Positions 54,678 to 64,000 of a stretch of 64,000 nt of DNA are shown piece by piece (position 1 is the first letter of the stretch; each line of letters starts with the position of its first letter). The notes below the pieces were generated by a model. That model did no database searches, had not been told where the DNA came from, and saw nothing but the letters and a program-made list of their open reading frames with translations. The stretch spans positions 14,087,501 to 14,151,500 of the forward strand of contig NC_065886.2 in assembly GCF_932274485.2 (NCBI RefSeq). Direction: 5' to 3'. The DNA comes from Patella vulgata (lineage: Eukaryota > Mollusca > Gastropoda > Patellidae). The position numbers were made by a program, and so were the translations under genes.

Positions 54678-54835
54678 TTAATCTGAAGTTCCAGTAACCG
54701 TAGAAATGTGTCCGTGTTCGTAATTATTCTGAAATATATTCTAAGTGAAATTTGTATTGCGTTTCAGATAAATCATACATGTATACAGACTATTGCTTTC
54801 TTTTATTGAACCGTTAATTCGGTTCTGCTTTTGCT

Positions 54836-55057
54836 CTAGAAAGTTCCAGAAGTACAGGCAAGGAAAAAAGGTCTAACGTCGGATTGGACGAAAACCCGAG
54901 GCCGCGAGTGCATGTAAAGAAACATGGACTGTTGGAATTCGATGAAAAGTAGCTGTAAATGCAACTGTCAAAATCTCCCTTAAAACACAATGCATGCCCA
55001 TCTTCATTAGCCTGTGTGGTACAGCAAATCGAGAAGTTCAGACCCATTTCATTTCTC
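54836..55057 (+). mobile_element. SINE-A, degenerate
   Basis: Body pieces AGAAAGTTCCAGAAGTACAG, GGATTGGACGAAAACCCGAG, TGTTGGAATTCGATGAAAAG, CCATCTTCATTAGCC and a CCCATTTCATTTC end. The head is lost and there are many small deletions. Confidence 0.8.
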
Positions 55058-55121
55058 TCCGATTTAAATAAAGAGTTCTCATGACATCCAGAACGACAAA
55101 ATCATGATTAATTCGATATTA

Positions 55122-55695
55122 TACGAAATTAATACGCCATTACTTCCTCTATCAAACGATAAGCTAGATATATTGAAAGTGTTAATCGAATCATATTTCG
55201 TTATTGCAGTCTGTTTTAAAGTGGAGTAATCGTACACAATAAAATACAAACACAATTCTGTGATTTTGTTTAAGGGATGCCATTGCTTATCTGCGGCCAT
55301 CTTGTGCGAAACTAATACGTCATTACTTCCTCTATCAAACGATAAGCTAAATATATTGAAAGTGTTAATCGAGTCATATTTCATAATTGAAATCTGTTTT
55401 AAAGTGAAGTAATCGTACCCAGTAAACTACAAACAAGGTTGTGATTTTGTTTAGGGGATGTCATTGCTTATCTGCAATGCGAAACTGATAGGCCATTACT
55501 TCCTCTATCAAAAGATAAGCTACATATATTGAAAGTGATAATCGTGTCATATATAGTCCTAGAACTTTGTTTTAAAGGGGAGTTATCGTGTCCAGTAAAC
55601 TAAAAACAACGGATTGATAGCGTTTAACGGGGTTTTATAGTACCATGTGAACTACAAGCAACGATTTGATTACGGTTAAGGGATGACACTGCTTA
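55122..55695. repeat. satellite-like tandem array, 173-184 bp units
   Basis: Units begin near 55122, 55306 and 55479, each with GCGAAACT-ATA, GCCATTACTTCCTCTATCAA, GATAAGCTA-ATATATTGAA, GTGTTAATCG-GTCATAT, CTGTTTTAAAG-GGAGTAATC and TGATTTTGTTTAGGGGATG. The third unit is followed by a rearranged partial repeat ending GGGATGACACTGCTTATCT (about 55698). Confidence 0.9.
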
Positions 55696-56431
55696 TCTAG
55701 CGTTGAAATTACAATTCTTAGAACAGTGGCACGAATAGATAAGTCCAAATTAGGTCAATGGATTAACCATAATGGCTAGTGATGATAAGTCAAAGCATTA
55801 ATCACAATAGCTACTAACTACTAATTTCAAGAGACTTATCCTTCTAGATATTGATCAATTTTTGTTTGAGAATTAATACTAATAAATGGCATTAGTCACA
55901 CCTCAATTAATCACACGTCCACGATGTGTCTATATATCCATTAATCAGTGGCGCATGTCTCACGTTGTTGAATGGTCAATTTTGAAATCGTTAACTTCCA
56001 CAGTGAACGGTAAACATATTTTGGCTGTCGGGAACAGAAGATTATGAGAGAGAAAATTAAAATATCGCAACACGTTTTTTCAATCTGTGTTCAAAGATGC
56101 GGGTGATAGTTTCTGGCATATAACGAAGTTTTCTTCAAATTTTTGCTTTAACTGGTAATCAAAAGCTCTACACATGATTTACTTTACTCTACAAAGACTA
56201 TTTGAACGCTCTACGTGAAATGTTTTTGGGAACAGAAACTGATCCCCAAGACCTACTCGTTCTTCTTAGGTTCAACGCTCTTTGAAACAAACGTCAAAGC
56301 TCTGCAAATTAAAGCACGGTCGAGATGAAACTCAGCATGCCTGGTCCTTGGACAATAGCGCATTGATTGAATTTCTTTTGATACATTGTCACAATTCCAA
56401 GATGGTCGCGATGACGTCATGCTTGGTTACC
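55696..56431. other. no gene seen
   Basis: AT-rich DNA. Nothing was recognised. Confidence 0.5.
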
Positions 56432-56632
56432 GAATTACAACTGCGAAGGGTTCTATTACGTGCACGCCAATGTACACACGGGACCTCGACTTTTCGTTCC
56501 AACCGGACGACTATACCTTGTCCCTTGCGAGTCCCTCTGTCCTGCACCACTGACAAAGAGGACCCACGCCGGAAAATCCCGATGAACTTTCTCGGCCAAC
56601 ACCCCGGGATCGAACACGTTATCTCCACATTA
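56432..56632 (-). mobile_element. SINE-A, head and body without 3' end
   Basis: On the minus strand: a GTGTTCGATCCCGGGGTG B-box, GGCCGAGAAAGTTCATCGGG, the full central body to AGAACCCTTCGCAGTTGT and AATTCGG. The last third is missing. A 158-codon open frame here is a SINE shadow. Confidence 0.87.
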
Positions 56633-56813
56633 CGTATTCCTATCAGGGAATACAGAAGCGGAAGCTCGTGCGTAGAAGATAACATCCTTGCCACAAGCCA
56701 TGTAATCGAGAATGTTCAAGAAAGTAAGCATAACCTGTATTGTGTACAATATAGGTAATTACTTTTTGCTTAATGAATTGGCGGCTTGGACCTGGCTTGA
56801 TCATGCCGAAGCT

Positions 56814-57083
56814 GAAATGAAATGAAAAGGGGTTTAACGTCCCACTGTTCTGCTCCGACTGGGCTAATGAAGACAGCCTACGCCATACAGTGTGCTATGA
56901 GGGAAATTTTGCCCGGACTGTAGCACTATGCCTACTCTTATATCGAATTTCAACTACCACGGGGTCATTTACGTGCACGCCAATGTATACACGGGTCTTC
57001 GGTTTTTCGTCCCATCCGAACGACTAGACAGCTGTCCTTGTCAGGTCCTCCGTCCTGCACCACCGGCAGGGGGAAGCCACGGC
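56814..57083 (-). mobile_element. SINE-A, 5'-truncated, recent insertion
   Basis: On the minus strand it starts mid-body (CCGTGGCTTCCCCCTGCC), then runs to GGGACGTTAAACCCCTTTTC and an (ATTTC)n tail. A perfect 13-bp duplication TCATGCCGAAGCT lies at 56801-56813 and 57084-57096. Confidence 0.95.
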
Positions 57084-57096
57084 TCATGCCGAAGCT

Positions 57097-57661
57097 ACAG
57101 GATATCCTCTTATCCCATAAAATTAACCCAACAACGGTCTTACATGGTAATTGTACAATCAATAATTACTGTCCTGTGGACGATACTCGTAATTATTTAT
57201 TGCCAACTGGATTGGGGATGTGATCTGGATTGCAGAAGGTACTGGATATCTTTCCAAAAATGTAAAATTAATCCAACAACGGCCCTATATTGTGACTGTG
57301 CAATCAATAATTTTACCAGTTTATATTTTTTGTGATAATCAAGTTTTACTGTGTCTGGTCGTGAGATGAAATATAGAAATTACATTCCTGGTGTGCTTAT
57401 TTAATTTCTTCGCGAATCCGAAAAATAGAAAATTATGTCGAGACAATTTGTCTACAATGATATTTATTAAGGCCAATTAAAGCAGCTTGACCGCTCGTGT
57501 TCTTTACGCTTCTCTCTCTACGGTTACAGTTTTCGCTTTTTGTCTGAAGATTCTAGAAATATCAACAGCTAATTGAGGTTTGTAAAAATATATTTTTATA
57601 TTCCAATTCAGTTGGGACTAGGATCAAGTTTTGTAACGCCTACGTTTTAGAGGAAAAGGTT
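57097..57661. other. no gene seen; small local repeat
   Basis: TAAAATTAACCCAACAACGG with GTACAATCAATAATT (57116-57167) recurs as TAAAATTAATCCAACAACGG with GTGCAATCAATAATT (57263-57313), a 147-bp-spaced duplication. Nothing else was recognised. Confidence 0.65.
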
Positions 57662-57870
57662 TATGGTTTAGTCAAGTGGTTTGGTTTCGATCCCATCAAT
57701 TTGTATTTATCAAGGAGTAGGGTCGCCTATCCAACATCATGAGATTTCTCGTTGTTCTCAAGTTTCCTCCCACTGTTCAAGATCACTAAACGCAAGGGAA
57801 TTATTGAAATCGTAGCATATGTTAGCCACAAAATAACCTAGTTGAGTCCAGTGGACGTTCAACTCAACAA
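57662..57870 (+). mobile_element. SINE-B copy, degenerate
   Basis: TAGTCAAGTGGTTTGGTTTC with GATCCCATC (B-box), AAGGAGTAGGGTCGCC, TTCCTCCCACTGTTCAAGA, AATTATTGAAAT and a CCAGTGGACGTTCAACTC end. The A-box region is eroded. Confidence 0.85.
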
Positions 57871-57986
57871 CGGTTCTATAAAGAATACGACCCGATGCCT
57901 CCTTTGAATATCCCGATAAGTTTAACTTTGTTCGACCAAAGGAACTGTAACTCTTGAAGGAGAAATATGATCTGGAATAGCGTATG

Positions 57987-58261
57987 GGAGAGAGAGAGAT
58001 TGGGTTTAACGTCCACTCGACACAAACTAGGCCATTTCGGGACTAACACATGGTTTAATTTTATTTCAATAATTCGCTTGCGCGTAGGGGTCTTTGGTAG
58101 TGGGAGGAAACCGGAGGACCCGGAGAAAACCCACGAGGCTGGACAGTCGACCCTACTCATTGTCACGCACAACCGGGGATTCGAAACCACGCCAGTTGAC
58201 TCAATGACAGACCTTTTGATACAGCACGCACGTGCTAACCATTCGGCCACCAAACCCCGCT
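57987..58261 (-). mobile_element. SINE-B, full length, well preserved
   Basis: On the minus strand: GGGGTTTGGTGGCCGAATGG, GGCGTGGTTTCGAATCCCCG, full body with CCGGGTCCTCCGGTTTCCTC and CACTACCAAAGACCCCTAC, GTGGACGTTAAACCCAATC and a TC tail. The 12-bp duplication GAATAGCGTATG lies at 57975-57986 and 58262-58273. A 167-codon frame on this strand is a shadow. Confidence 0.96.
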
Positions 58262-58393
58262 GAATAGCGTATGAGGATGCCTTGCACTCTTGGTGCAACC
58301 CTTTCAGTAATTCGAATGTCCTCTGTGGGTTAGCTGAGGTGGGTGACGACGTGTAGGGGATACCCAGTTGCGGATCCACGTAAGGGACCTATC

Positions 58394-59092
58394 CATGGGC
58401 GTCACACATGGGGGGGGGGGGCGAGGGGTGTCTGAATATACATATACTATGAATTACATAGTAGGCCTTAACTCCTATTTATTTACAACAATTATTAGTA
58501 TTAGTTAAGATTCTATCTGTATAAAACAATGTACAAATTACAACACCTATGTTTACTTTTGGAAATCCATTTATAATACACAAAATGTACAAAATACTTT
58601 AAATATCTATACAACTTACTGGTAATTGTCAATGTGTATATGTACATAGTATTGTAGTTAACAAGGTGATTGTCAAATATGCATTCTCTTAAACTAAAGT
58701 TATGTGATCAAGTTTTGTTTCATTTGGATCCTCCTCATAAAAATTCCCCTACTAAACTCTCTTTGTCGTGTTGTTAATAACTCAAGCGTAACATTCAATA
58801 TGTAAAAGTCATGAAAAAATATGAATACGGCACCCCCTGACTTAAACATGATAAACATTGTATTGGTGTGATGTTTTAGTTTAACACCGTAAAATATGCC
58901 AAAACAGTGTTTACAGAAGAGTGAAACTTTAAATAAATTTTTTATGGGGGTGGCCCTCCCACACTCTCTCTATCGCGCTACATCGGCTGCTGCGCAGCCT
59001 CGTGCCTTCGGCGTCACAGATTGTCAACATTTTATATAATTTCATTTGCGGACCCCCCCCCCCCCCATATATATTTCACGGCTACGCCTCTG
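58394..59092. mobile_element. hAT-type MITE, 699 bp, perfect 8-bp TSD, poly-G subtermini
   Basis: The left end CATGGGCGTCACACATGGGG and the inverted right end CAGAGGCGTAGCCGTG are short terminal repeats of hAT type. A perfect duplication GACCTATC lies at 58386-58393 and 59093-59100. G12 (58410-58421) and C14 (59053-59066) tracts face each other just inside the ends. The middle is AT-rich with one GC-rich stretch (CGGCTGCTGCGCAGCCTCG, about 58985). No coding capacity. Confidence 0.92.
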
Positions 59093-59100
59093 GACCTATC

Positions 59101-59865
59101 ACCCCGCCTATATGGGAGTATAAGAAAATGAATTGAATGTTAGATTCGGGGTCCAAATATGCGTTACAAATCACCAGGACACCCTGATTTTCCACAACAC
59201 CCCTTACTCTCAGGGGTAACTGCAGTTATCAATATTAAGTGCAGGACAATCGCACGAAACGCAAAACAAATAAAATGTAGTAAGCTAATAAGAGCAATAT
59301 AATTGCATTAAGGGAAAGGTTGTTTAGTCTTATTATTTATGGCATACAAATTTCTGCAATCAATATACCATTGTTCCTTTTTCACATAAACCAGAGATAA
59401 TTTTATCCTTAAATACCACAGGTCGATGAAAATTCTAAAACAAAAAAGGAACTAATTTCATTGACCACTCGTAAAGGGAGGGGTTATTGATTTTATAGTT
59501 ATTTTTATGATAGTAGAACATTATTATAACAATAGTAGTTTCCTGTAGCACCCTTATAATCGATGGTCCTTAATGTCACCGATGTCCACTAATTCGGATT
59601 AGTCCATTTTATACCGAATCTTTGATTATTGTTTGTCTAACATTGACGCATGCCATAGTCTGAAAACCTGTAAAATTTACACAGGCGCCGTTACATGGGG
59701 GTCGAGGATTGGGGGTTTGGTTGGTGGGTGGGAGGGGATGCACACCACTTTGCTGCGTTTCTTACTCGGAAAACTCGCAAGAAAAGGTGCAAAATGTGCG
59801 TGATATTCAAATACTATGAATTCGAAAGTATTTGGACCGGACCGGGACGTATAGCTTATTTTTTG
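59101..59865. other. no gene seen
   Basis: AT-rich DNA. A GGGGGT/GGTGGGTGGGAGGGG stretch lies near 59696-59735. Nothing was recognised. Confidence 0.5.
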
Positions 59866-60140
59866 GGAAGCGACGGTAGCTCAGTGAGTAAGACGTTGGT
59901 TCGCTAAACTGGAGGTCCCATGTTCGACCCTTGCGTTAACCAAGAAAGTTCATCGGGTTTTTCACTGTGGTTCCAACTTGTTAGTGGAGGAGAGAAAAGT
60001 GTCTGACAAGGGACAACGTATAGTCGTTCGGACGGGACGAAAAACCGAGGTCACGTAGCACCGAGCCAAATTTTCCTCATAGCACACTGCAAAGCGTTTG
60101 CCTATCTTCAATAGGACGTTAAACATTAATTTCATTTCAT
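59866..60140 (+). mobile_element. SINE-A with internal deletions
   Basis: GGGAAGCGACGGTAGCTCAG (A-box), CCATGTTCGACCCTTGCG (B-box), a body with ACGGGACGAAAAACCGAGG, then a jump to TTTTCCTCATAGCACACTGC and GGACGTTAAACATTAATTTC. The GTGCACGTAAAAGATCCC to GTAGCGCC part is missing. Confidence 0.9.
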
Positions 60141-60464
60141 ATCATTTGAAGCTGAATTTACGATCCTTTTCTAACATTGCCACAGACCTCGCACCATCTT
60201 AATCCGTTTCTGTTTCTGCGGATAGAATTGTGGCATTATCTATTTATTTGTCACACTAACGATTAGCTATCTCCATCAAAGATAACAGTTTACGGACATA
60301 AACACAATTCACCAAGCTACATTACTTTTGTAACAACTGCTGATGGCCTATGGGGAATCTGGCTATAGCTCATTTACCCCAATGACTTCAATGTTGAATT
60401 CAGACTATAACTTAGCCTACAACATTATTTTGAACATGCCGTGGATTCTAATATTTTAAAGATA
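60141..60464. other. no gene seen
   Basis: AT-rich DNA between SINE-A and the degenerate rep-E copy. Nothing was recognised. Confidence 0.5.
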
Positions 60465-60610
60465 CACTATGTAAGATTTAAATGAAGAGTTATTCGTACT
60501 TGCTATAATAAGTCACAAATAGATAATGCAAAATGAATATATTGGAAGTTTTAACAAATCACTGTATTCTGAGCCATGTTTTACTGTTTGTAGTTTTGAC
60601 AAGATGCGTG
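60465..60610 (-). repeat. rep-E copy, degenerate
   Basis: On the minus strand: AAACATGGCTCAGAATACAG, CATTATCTATTTGTGACTTA and TTATAGCAAGTACGAATAAC, ending TCTTACATAGTG. The weakest match of the set. Confidence 0.6.
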
Positions 60611-60880
60611 GATTGACTGTTTATTATGGTAACCATGGTAGTGGTATATTCAAGCCTTAGCCTCGCTTCTCTATTTTTAGATTAAATCATTAAAAGGCCG
60701 AATCGTTCTAATATAGTTGATTTCCCAAGCATCTGGTGGCATTGAGAGTTGATTATCTGCAATAAGCAAATTTAGCTCTTGAGTAATGTATTTTTAACCG
60801 CATGGACACCCATATGACACAAGTCTCTGACACATATCAAGTTCAAATAACCTAAGGGGTGTGAACGGGGGAAGGAGGGG

Positions 60881-61092
60881 GCATGTGTTTAACTTTCACT
60901 CGACAGAAATTAGGTCATTTCGTGACCGAGATATGGTTCAATTTTATTTCAATGACTCCTTTGCACCTACAGGTCTTTAGCAGTGGTGGGAAACTGGAGA
61001 GGCCAGATAAAACCCACAGGGCTGGACAGGAACCATGCTCCTTGTCACAATCATCGGCACGAAGCCATGCCTAATGACTCAAGGCCAGATCC
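60881..61092 (-). mobile_element. SINE-B copy, degenerate
   Basis: On the minus strand: TGAGTCATTAGGCATGGCTT, TTGTGACAAGGAGCATGG, CACTGCTAAAGACCTGTAGG, TTTCAATTC-type region, AATGACCTAATTTCTGTCG, AGTGAAAGTTAAAC. The head is lost. Confidence 0.82.
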
Positions 61093-61438
61093 TAAAAAAA
61101 GAATTTAACAATACACAACTCGCTCCACATTCGTCTGCAAGAAAATGGACACAAACAACTATTGCCCTAGTCCACATCTTGCATACTAGTCATCTTATCA
61201 ACTATAGCCGTTGGTGATGATGTTGATGACCACATTAAATGTCCAGATGACTCGGACATAATTAAATAACAAGCTATTAACCAGAGTAAATGATAAAAAT
61301 AGAACGTTTAAGCCTATTTACGTTAACCAATACAGGGTATTAAAAGAAATGGAGCTTGTTGGGTTAGGAATTGGGTTAGTTGAACGACCACGCACATAAA
61401 CATTTTCTGGATTCTGTCTCGTTTTATTACTTCCTTAA
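61093..61438. other. no gene seen
   Basis: AT-rich DNA. Nothing was recognised. Confidence 0.5.
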
Positions 61439-61684
61439 TCTTTATTAGGTTTATGCCAGATTCCCACTGTCGTGTGATGTGTTAACGATAGGGTTGTCCC
61501 TATTTAGTCCACGATCGACTACATGCAGATACGTTCGGATACGTTTCGATACGATCACCACGATTGCTACGACTGACCTCAATACATGACAACACCTGAT
61601 AGGATCACCACGATTACACTACGATTAAAACCACGATTTCACTCGTAGCACGAATCGTGATATAGTGGGAACCTAGCTTTAATC
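61439..61684. mobile_element. MITE-like element with TTCCCACT inverted ends
   Basis: The left segment TTTATTAGG...GATTCCCACTGTCGTG and the inverted right segment AAAGCTAGGTTCCCACTATA with TCACGATTCGTG form imperfect terminal repeats. Inside, words of the type ACGATCACCACGATTG and ACACTACGATTAAAACCACG repeat. Ends are not sharp and no TSD was confirmed. Confidence 0.55.
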
Positions 61685-61769
61685 ATTGACCAAGTTTATG
61701 ACTGGAAATAGATATGGTTCTAGAAATAGGGTTATCTATTGTATACCGAAGATATTTACAAAACTGAAA

Positions 61770-61977
61770 GGAGTCACGGTGTCACTATGAGTATGACATA
61801 TGCCCACTAACCCAGCACTACGGCTTTATATATATTCTTATTTCAAATTCCAACTGTTTTACGTACACACCGTACTACTGGACGTTATTATTGCCATGCC
61901 AATTAACACTTGGATCGAACCCCGGATCACCCGGTTAGCTGGTCAATCTCCCTACTCACTGAACCATTGCGGCTCCT
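61770..61977 (-). mobile_element. SINE-A-like copy, highly degenerate
   Basis: On the minus strand: GAGGAGCCGCAATGGTTCAG, TGAGTAGGGAGATTGACCAG, CGGGGTTCGATCCAAGTG (B-box), then GTACGTAAAACAGTTGGAAT and ATATAAAGCC. An old member with large internal loss. Confidence 0.7.
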
Positions 61978-62999
61978 CAGAATTAAGTTGAATATTACAC
62001 GACTGCGAGGTTTCGACGGATGTGATGTTACTGTGATGTTGATAGCTAACCATGCCAGATTTCGGTCCCATGTATATATCACCTTGCGACATAACTGTAC
62101 TTTCTGGATGGCTAGCCCCTGGTTCTATTCACTTCATCTAATATGTTCTTTTATTGTTTGTGATGTTTGTATATTGTGTCTTGTCCGTAGGTTTGTCTTG
62201 TGTAATTGTTTGTGTGTGGTGCAGCCCCCCCTCCCTACACTTACTATTTAAATATAATGAATTTGATTAGACTCAATAAAAACACAAGGCAGTTCATATG
62301 GAAAACAATTACTGGTTTGTATACATATAGCACAACATTTTGACAAGTGTTCTCTTATCGTTATCACACACAAATGATAGTTGGTAAACGTCGTACAGAC
62401 CAATGATTGTTTGCCATATAAATTATGCTGTGTTTTTGTAAACTAAACAGCAATTCGTTCAGTTCTAGAAGACCTTTTAGAAATTTCGTGCTGTGTCTTG
62501 GCACCAACTTGCTATTCAAACTGCAATTACAAGAATAATTTTAGTTATAAAAAAAAAATTTTCAGTTGATTTTTGGGTTTTATGTATAATAAATTGATAA
62601 AGGGTTCGGCCACCCACCAATTTGATATATAAATTGTTACATGCAGTTAATTTAAAGCAGAAGATCCCAGGTGTTAGTACACGTACATCAGTCATATCTA
62701 TTAATATACTTATAATATGTGTTATTACGACTGAATGTGTATGATGTAACCCGAAAAGAAATTGTAGCAATGAAAGTATATCAAACCTGGCAATCACTCT
62801 ATGAATCTGGGTTTTTTTTGGCACATAACATTATTGGAATTGTTCTGGTAATCAGGATGGTACATACATGCAAAACACAGTTCATTTTTTGTAGATCTGG
62901 CAGCTCCTTTATTCGACCTTTGTAAAACGCAGCGATTAGTTTCTAATTACCCAATTAAATATGCATATATTATATCATATCAATAGTGAGAATAGAAAG
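61978..62999. other. no gene seen
   Basis: AT-rich DNA. Frames of 102-113 codons here lack recognised motifs and overlap SINE sequence or AT-rich noise. Confidence 0.5.
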
Positions 63000-63186
63000 G
63001 CGCTGGTTCAGTCACCAGGAAGATCCGGTTCTCAATCTTCGGGTTCTTGCAGAGTCTATTAGTTAGGATGTGACGGAAAACCTAACTTTCGTGTAACCAA
63101 TGGCATGCATGTAAAAGGGCCCTTGATAGTTGGAATTCGAAATTAAAGTAGACTGTAGGACAAAATGTTAAAACCCATTTCATTTC
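63000..63186 (+). mobile_element. SINE-A, highly degenerate
   Basis: GGCGCTGGTTCAGTCACCAG, GGATGTGACGGAAAACC, CATGCATGTAAAAGGGCCCT, TAGTTGGAATTCGA, AAAACCCATTTCATTTC. Several large gaps relative to the family. Confidence 0.75.
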
Positions 63187-63752
63187 TAGCAATAACACAA
63201 ATACATATTACTGGCTGAAACAGGGAGGTCACTGGTGTAAAATCAGAACTGCAAGCCTTCGATTATTACATCAAAGGGTGAATTCAGTAGTATCTGGGGT
63301 GCAATAACCTTCCTAAAGATTGTTCTATACAGATTAATGTACAAGCTTTATTGAGCAATATCAACGAATCTAACCAAATACAGAACATGACGAATTCTCT
63401 CTCCTTTTGAATTTTATATTTCCATCTATTCATGTTCGCAGAAAGATTGCCAAACCTCCATTTATGATTCCGCTTTATGGCCACTATGTGCTTCCATGTC
63501 GGCGTGGGTTTGTATATCGATCACATCTAGATGATCCTTTCTTTTATCTTTGACGTTGTCACGGGAAAATCACCAAGAATGAATATATCTCTAGACGATT
63601 CTAAGTAGTTTAAGCGTTTACCCGGATTTTAAAATCTCACCACACAAGTAGACGAATGATCTAACTGTTCAATAATCGTGATTCTGGAAGTTGACGGCTG
63701 GTGAAGTTATCAATCAGTCTGATGATCTGAATTGTGTTAACCTTTGACCAAA
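63187..63752. other. no gene seen
   Basis: AT-rich DNA between two SINE-A copies. Nothing was recognised. Confidence 0.5.
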
Positions 63753-63990
63753 TAAAATGCAATGGCGTTTAAAGTCATACTTTTCTGTTCCGACTGGGCT
63801 AATGAAGACGTGCCTTTTGTGCTGTACAGTGTGCTATGTGAAAGAATTCTAGCCCGGACAACGACGCTACTTTTATATCGAATTACAAATGTCAAGGGAT
63901 ATTTTACGTGCACTCCGATGTCCTTGTCAGGCCTCTTTGTCCTTCACCACTGACAAGAATAAACAGCGTCGGAAAATCGCGTGAAACAAT
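63753..63990 (-). mobile_element. SINE-A near the window end
   Basis: On the minus strand: CGATTTTCCGACGCTGTTTA, TTGTCAGTGGTGAAGGAC, then a jump to ATCGGAGTGCACGTAAAATA, TCCCTTGACATTTGTAATTC and GACTTTAAACGCCATTGC. The piece with GTCGTTCGGATGGGACG is deleted and the head is missing. Confidence 0.87.
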
Positions 63991-64000
63991 CGGAGTGACC

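Noticed and set aside
56282-56758. 158-codon open frame on the plus strand
   Set aside because: Its centre is antisense SINE-A body (TSTFRSNRTT, SCTTDKEDPRRKIPMNFLGQ words recur in other SINE-A copies). A chance frame.
57876-58379. 167-codon open frame on the minus strand, the longest in the window
   Set aside because: It lies almost wholly within a full-length SINE-B copy with a clear TSD; the same peptide words appear in other SINE-B copies in various frames.
59340-59420. Possible retroelement coding trace on the minus strand
   Set aside because: A few codons looked suggestive, but no conserved motif could be confirmed and the frame is short.

Overview
The window looks like non-coding, repeat-rich DNA from an animal nuclear genome. 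It is AT-rich, has no long open frames, and carries many tRNA-headed SINEs, hAT-type MITEs, a Helitron end pair, a mariner relic, poly-G/C tracts and many short satellites. Two things point to a mollusc or another lophotrochozoan: non-autonomous rolling-circle elements with tandem core modules of about 160 bp, like the pearl/CvA elements of bivalves, and SINEs ending in a tail of the type (G)GACGTTAAAC-CCC. That assignment is an inference from repeat style, not from a gene.

No confident host gene, tRNA or rRNA gene was found. Nearly all open frames over about 90 codons lie inside SINEs and are chance frames. Only two stretches are kept as weak coding candidates (39214-39403 minus; 28746-29057 minus), and neither is recognised. 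The window is probably intergenic or a large intron.

The main content is two SINE families. SINE-A (about 370 bp, tRNA-like head, ATTTC tail) has about 30 copies or fragments. SINE-B (about 270 bp, different tRNA-like head, TC-rich tail) has about 11. They share the same 3' end before the simple tail, so they probably use the same LINE machinery. Several copies keep perfect target-site duplications (TSDs): 11307-11684, 14411-14782, 17943-18220, 39404-39755 and 56814-57083 for SINE-A; 19488-19756, 57987-58261 and 54368-54639 for SINE-B, the last sitting inside a SINE-A copy.

Layout. 0-7 kb: a 28-bp minisatellite, SINE-B pieces, an internally deleted mariner transposase relic (1392-1945), a complete 195-bp Helitron (3967-4161), SINE-A multimers (5.3-6.9 kb), and a 162-bp inverted-repeat element flanked by a 13-bp duplication (6921-7082). 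7-22 kb: rep-E, three pearl-like elements (RC-C), a long-TIR MITE (15068-15349), and SINEs. 22-30 kb: a triple tRNA-like tandem array (23720-23963), a 165-bp degenerate satellite, a 40-bp minisatellite, large hairpins (28.2-28.4 kb), and a pogo-like end. 30-40 kb: mostly unique AT-rich DNA with local tandem duplications and two well-preserved SINE-A copies. 40-48 kb: a 133-bp near-perfect palindrome and three hAT-type MITEs, two with good 8-bp duplications, plus a reversed RC-C element. 48-64 kb: tandem repeats at 48.6, 49.9, 53.3 and 55.1 kb, nested SINEs, a 699-bp hAT MITE (58394-59092), and degenerate SINEs to the end.
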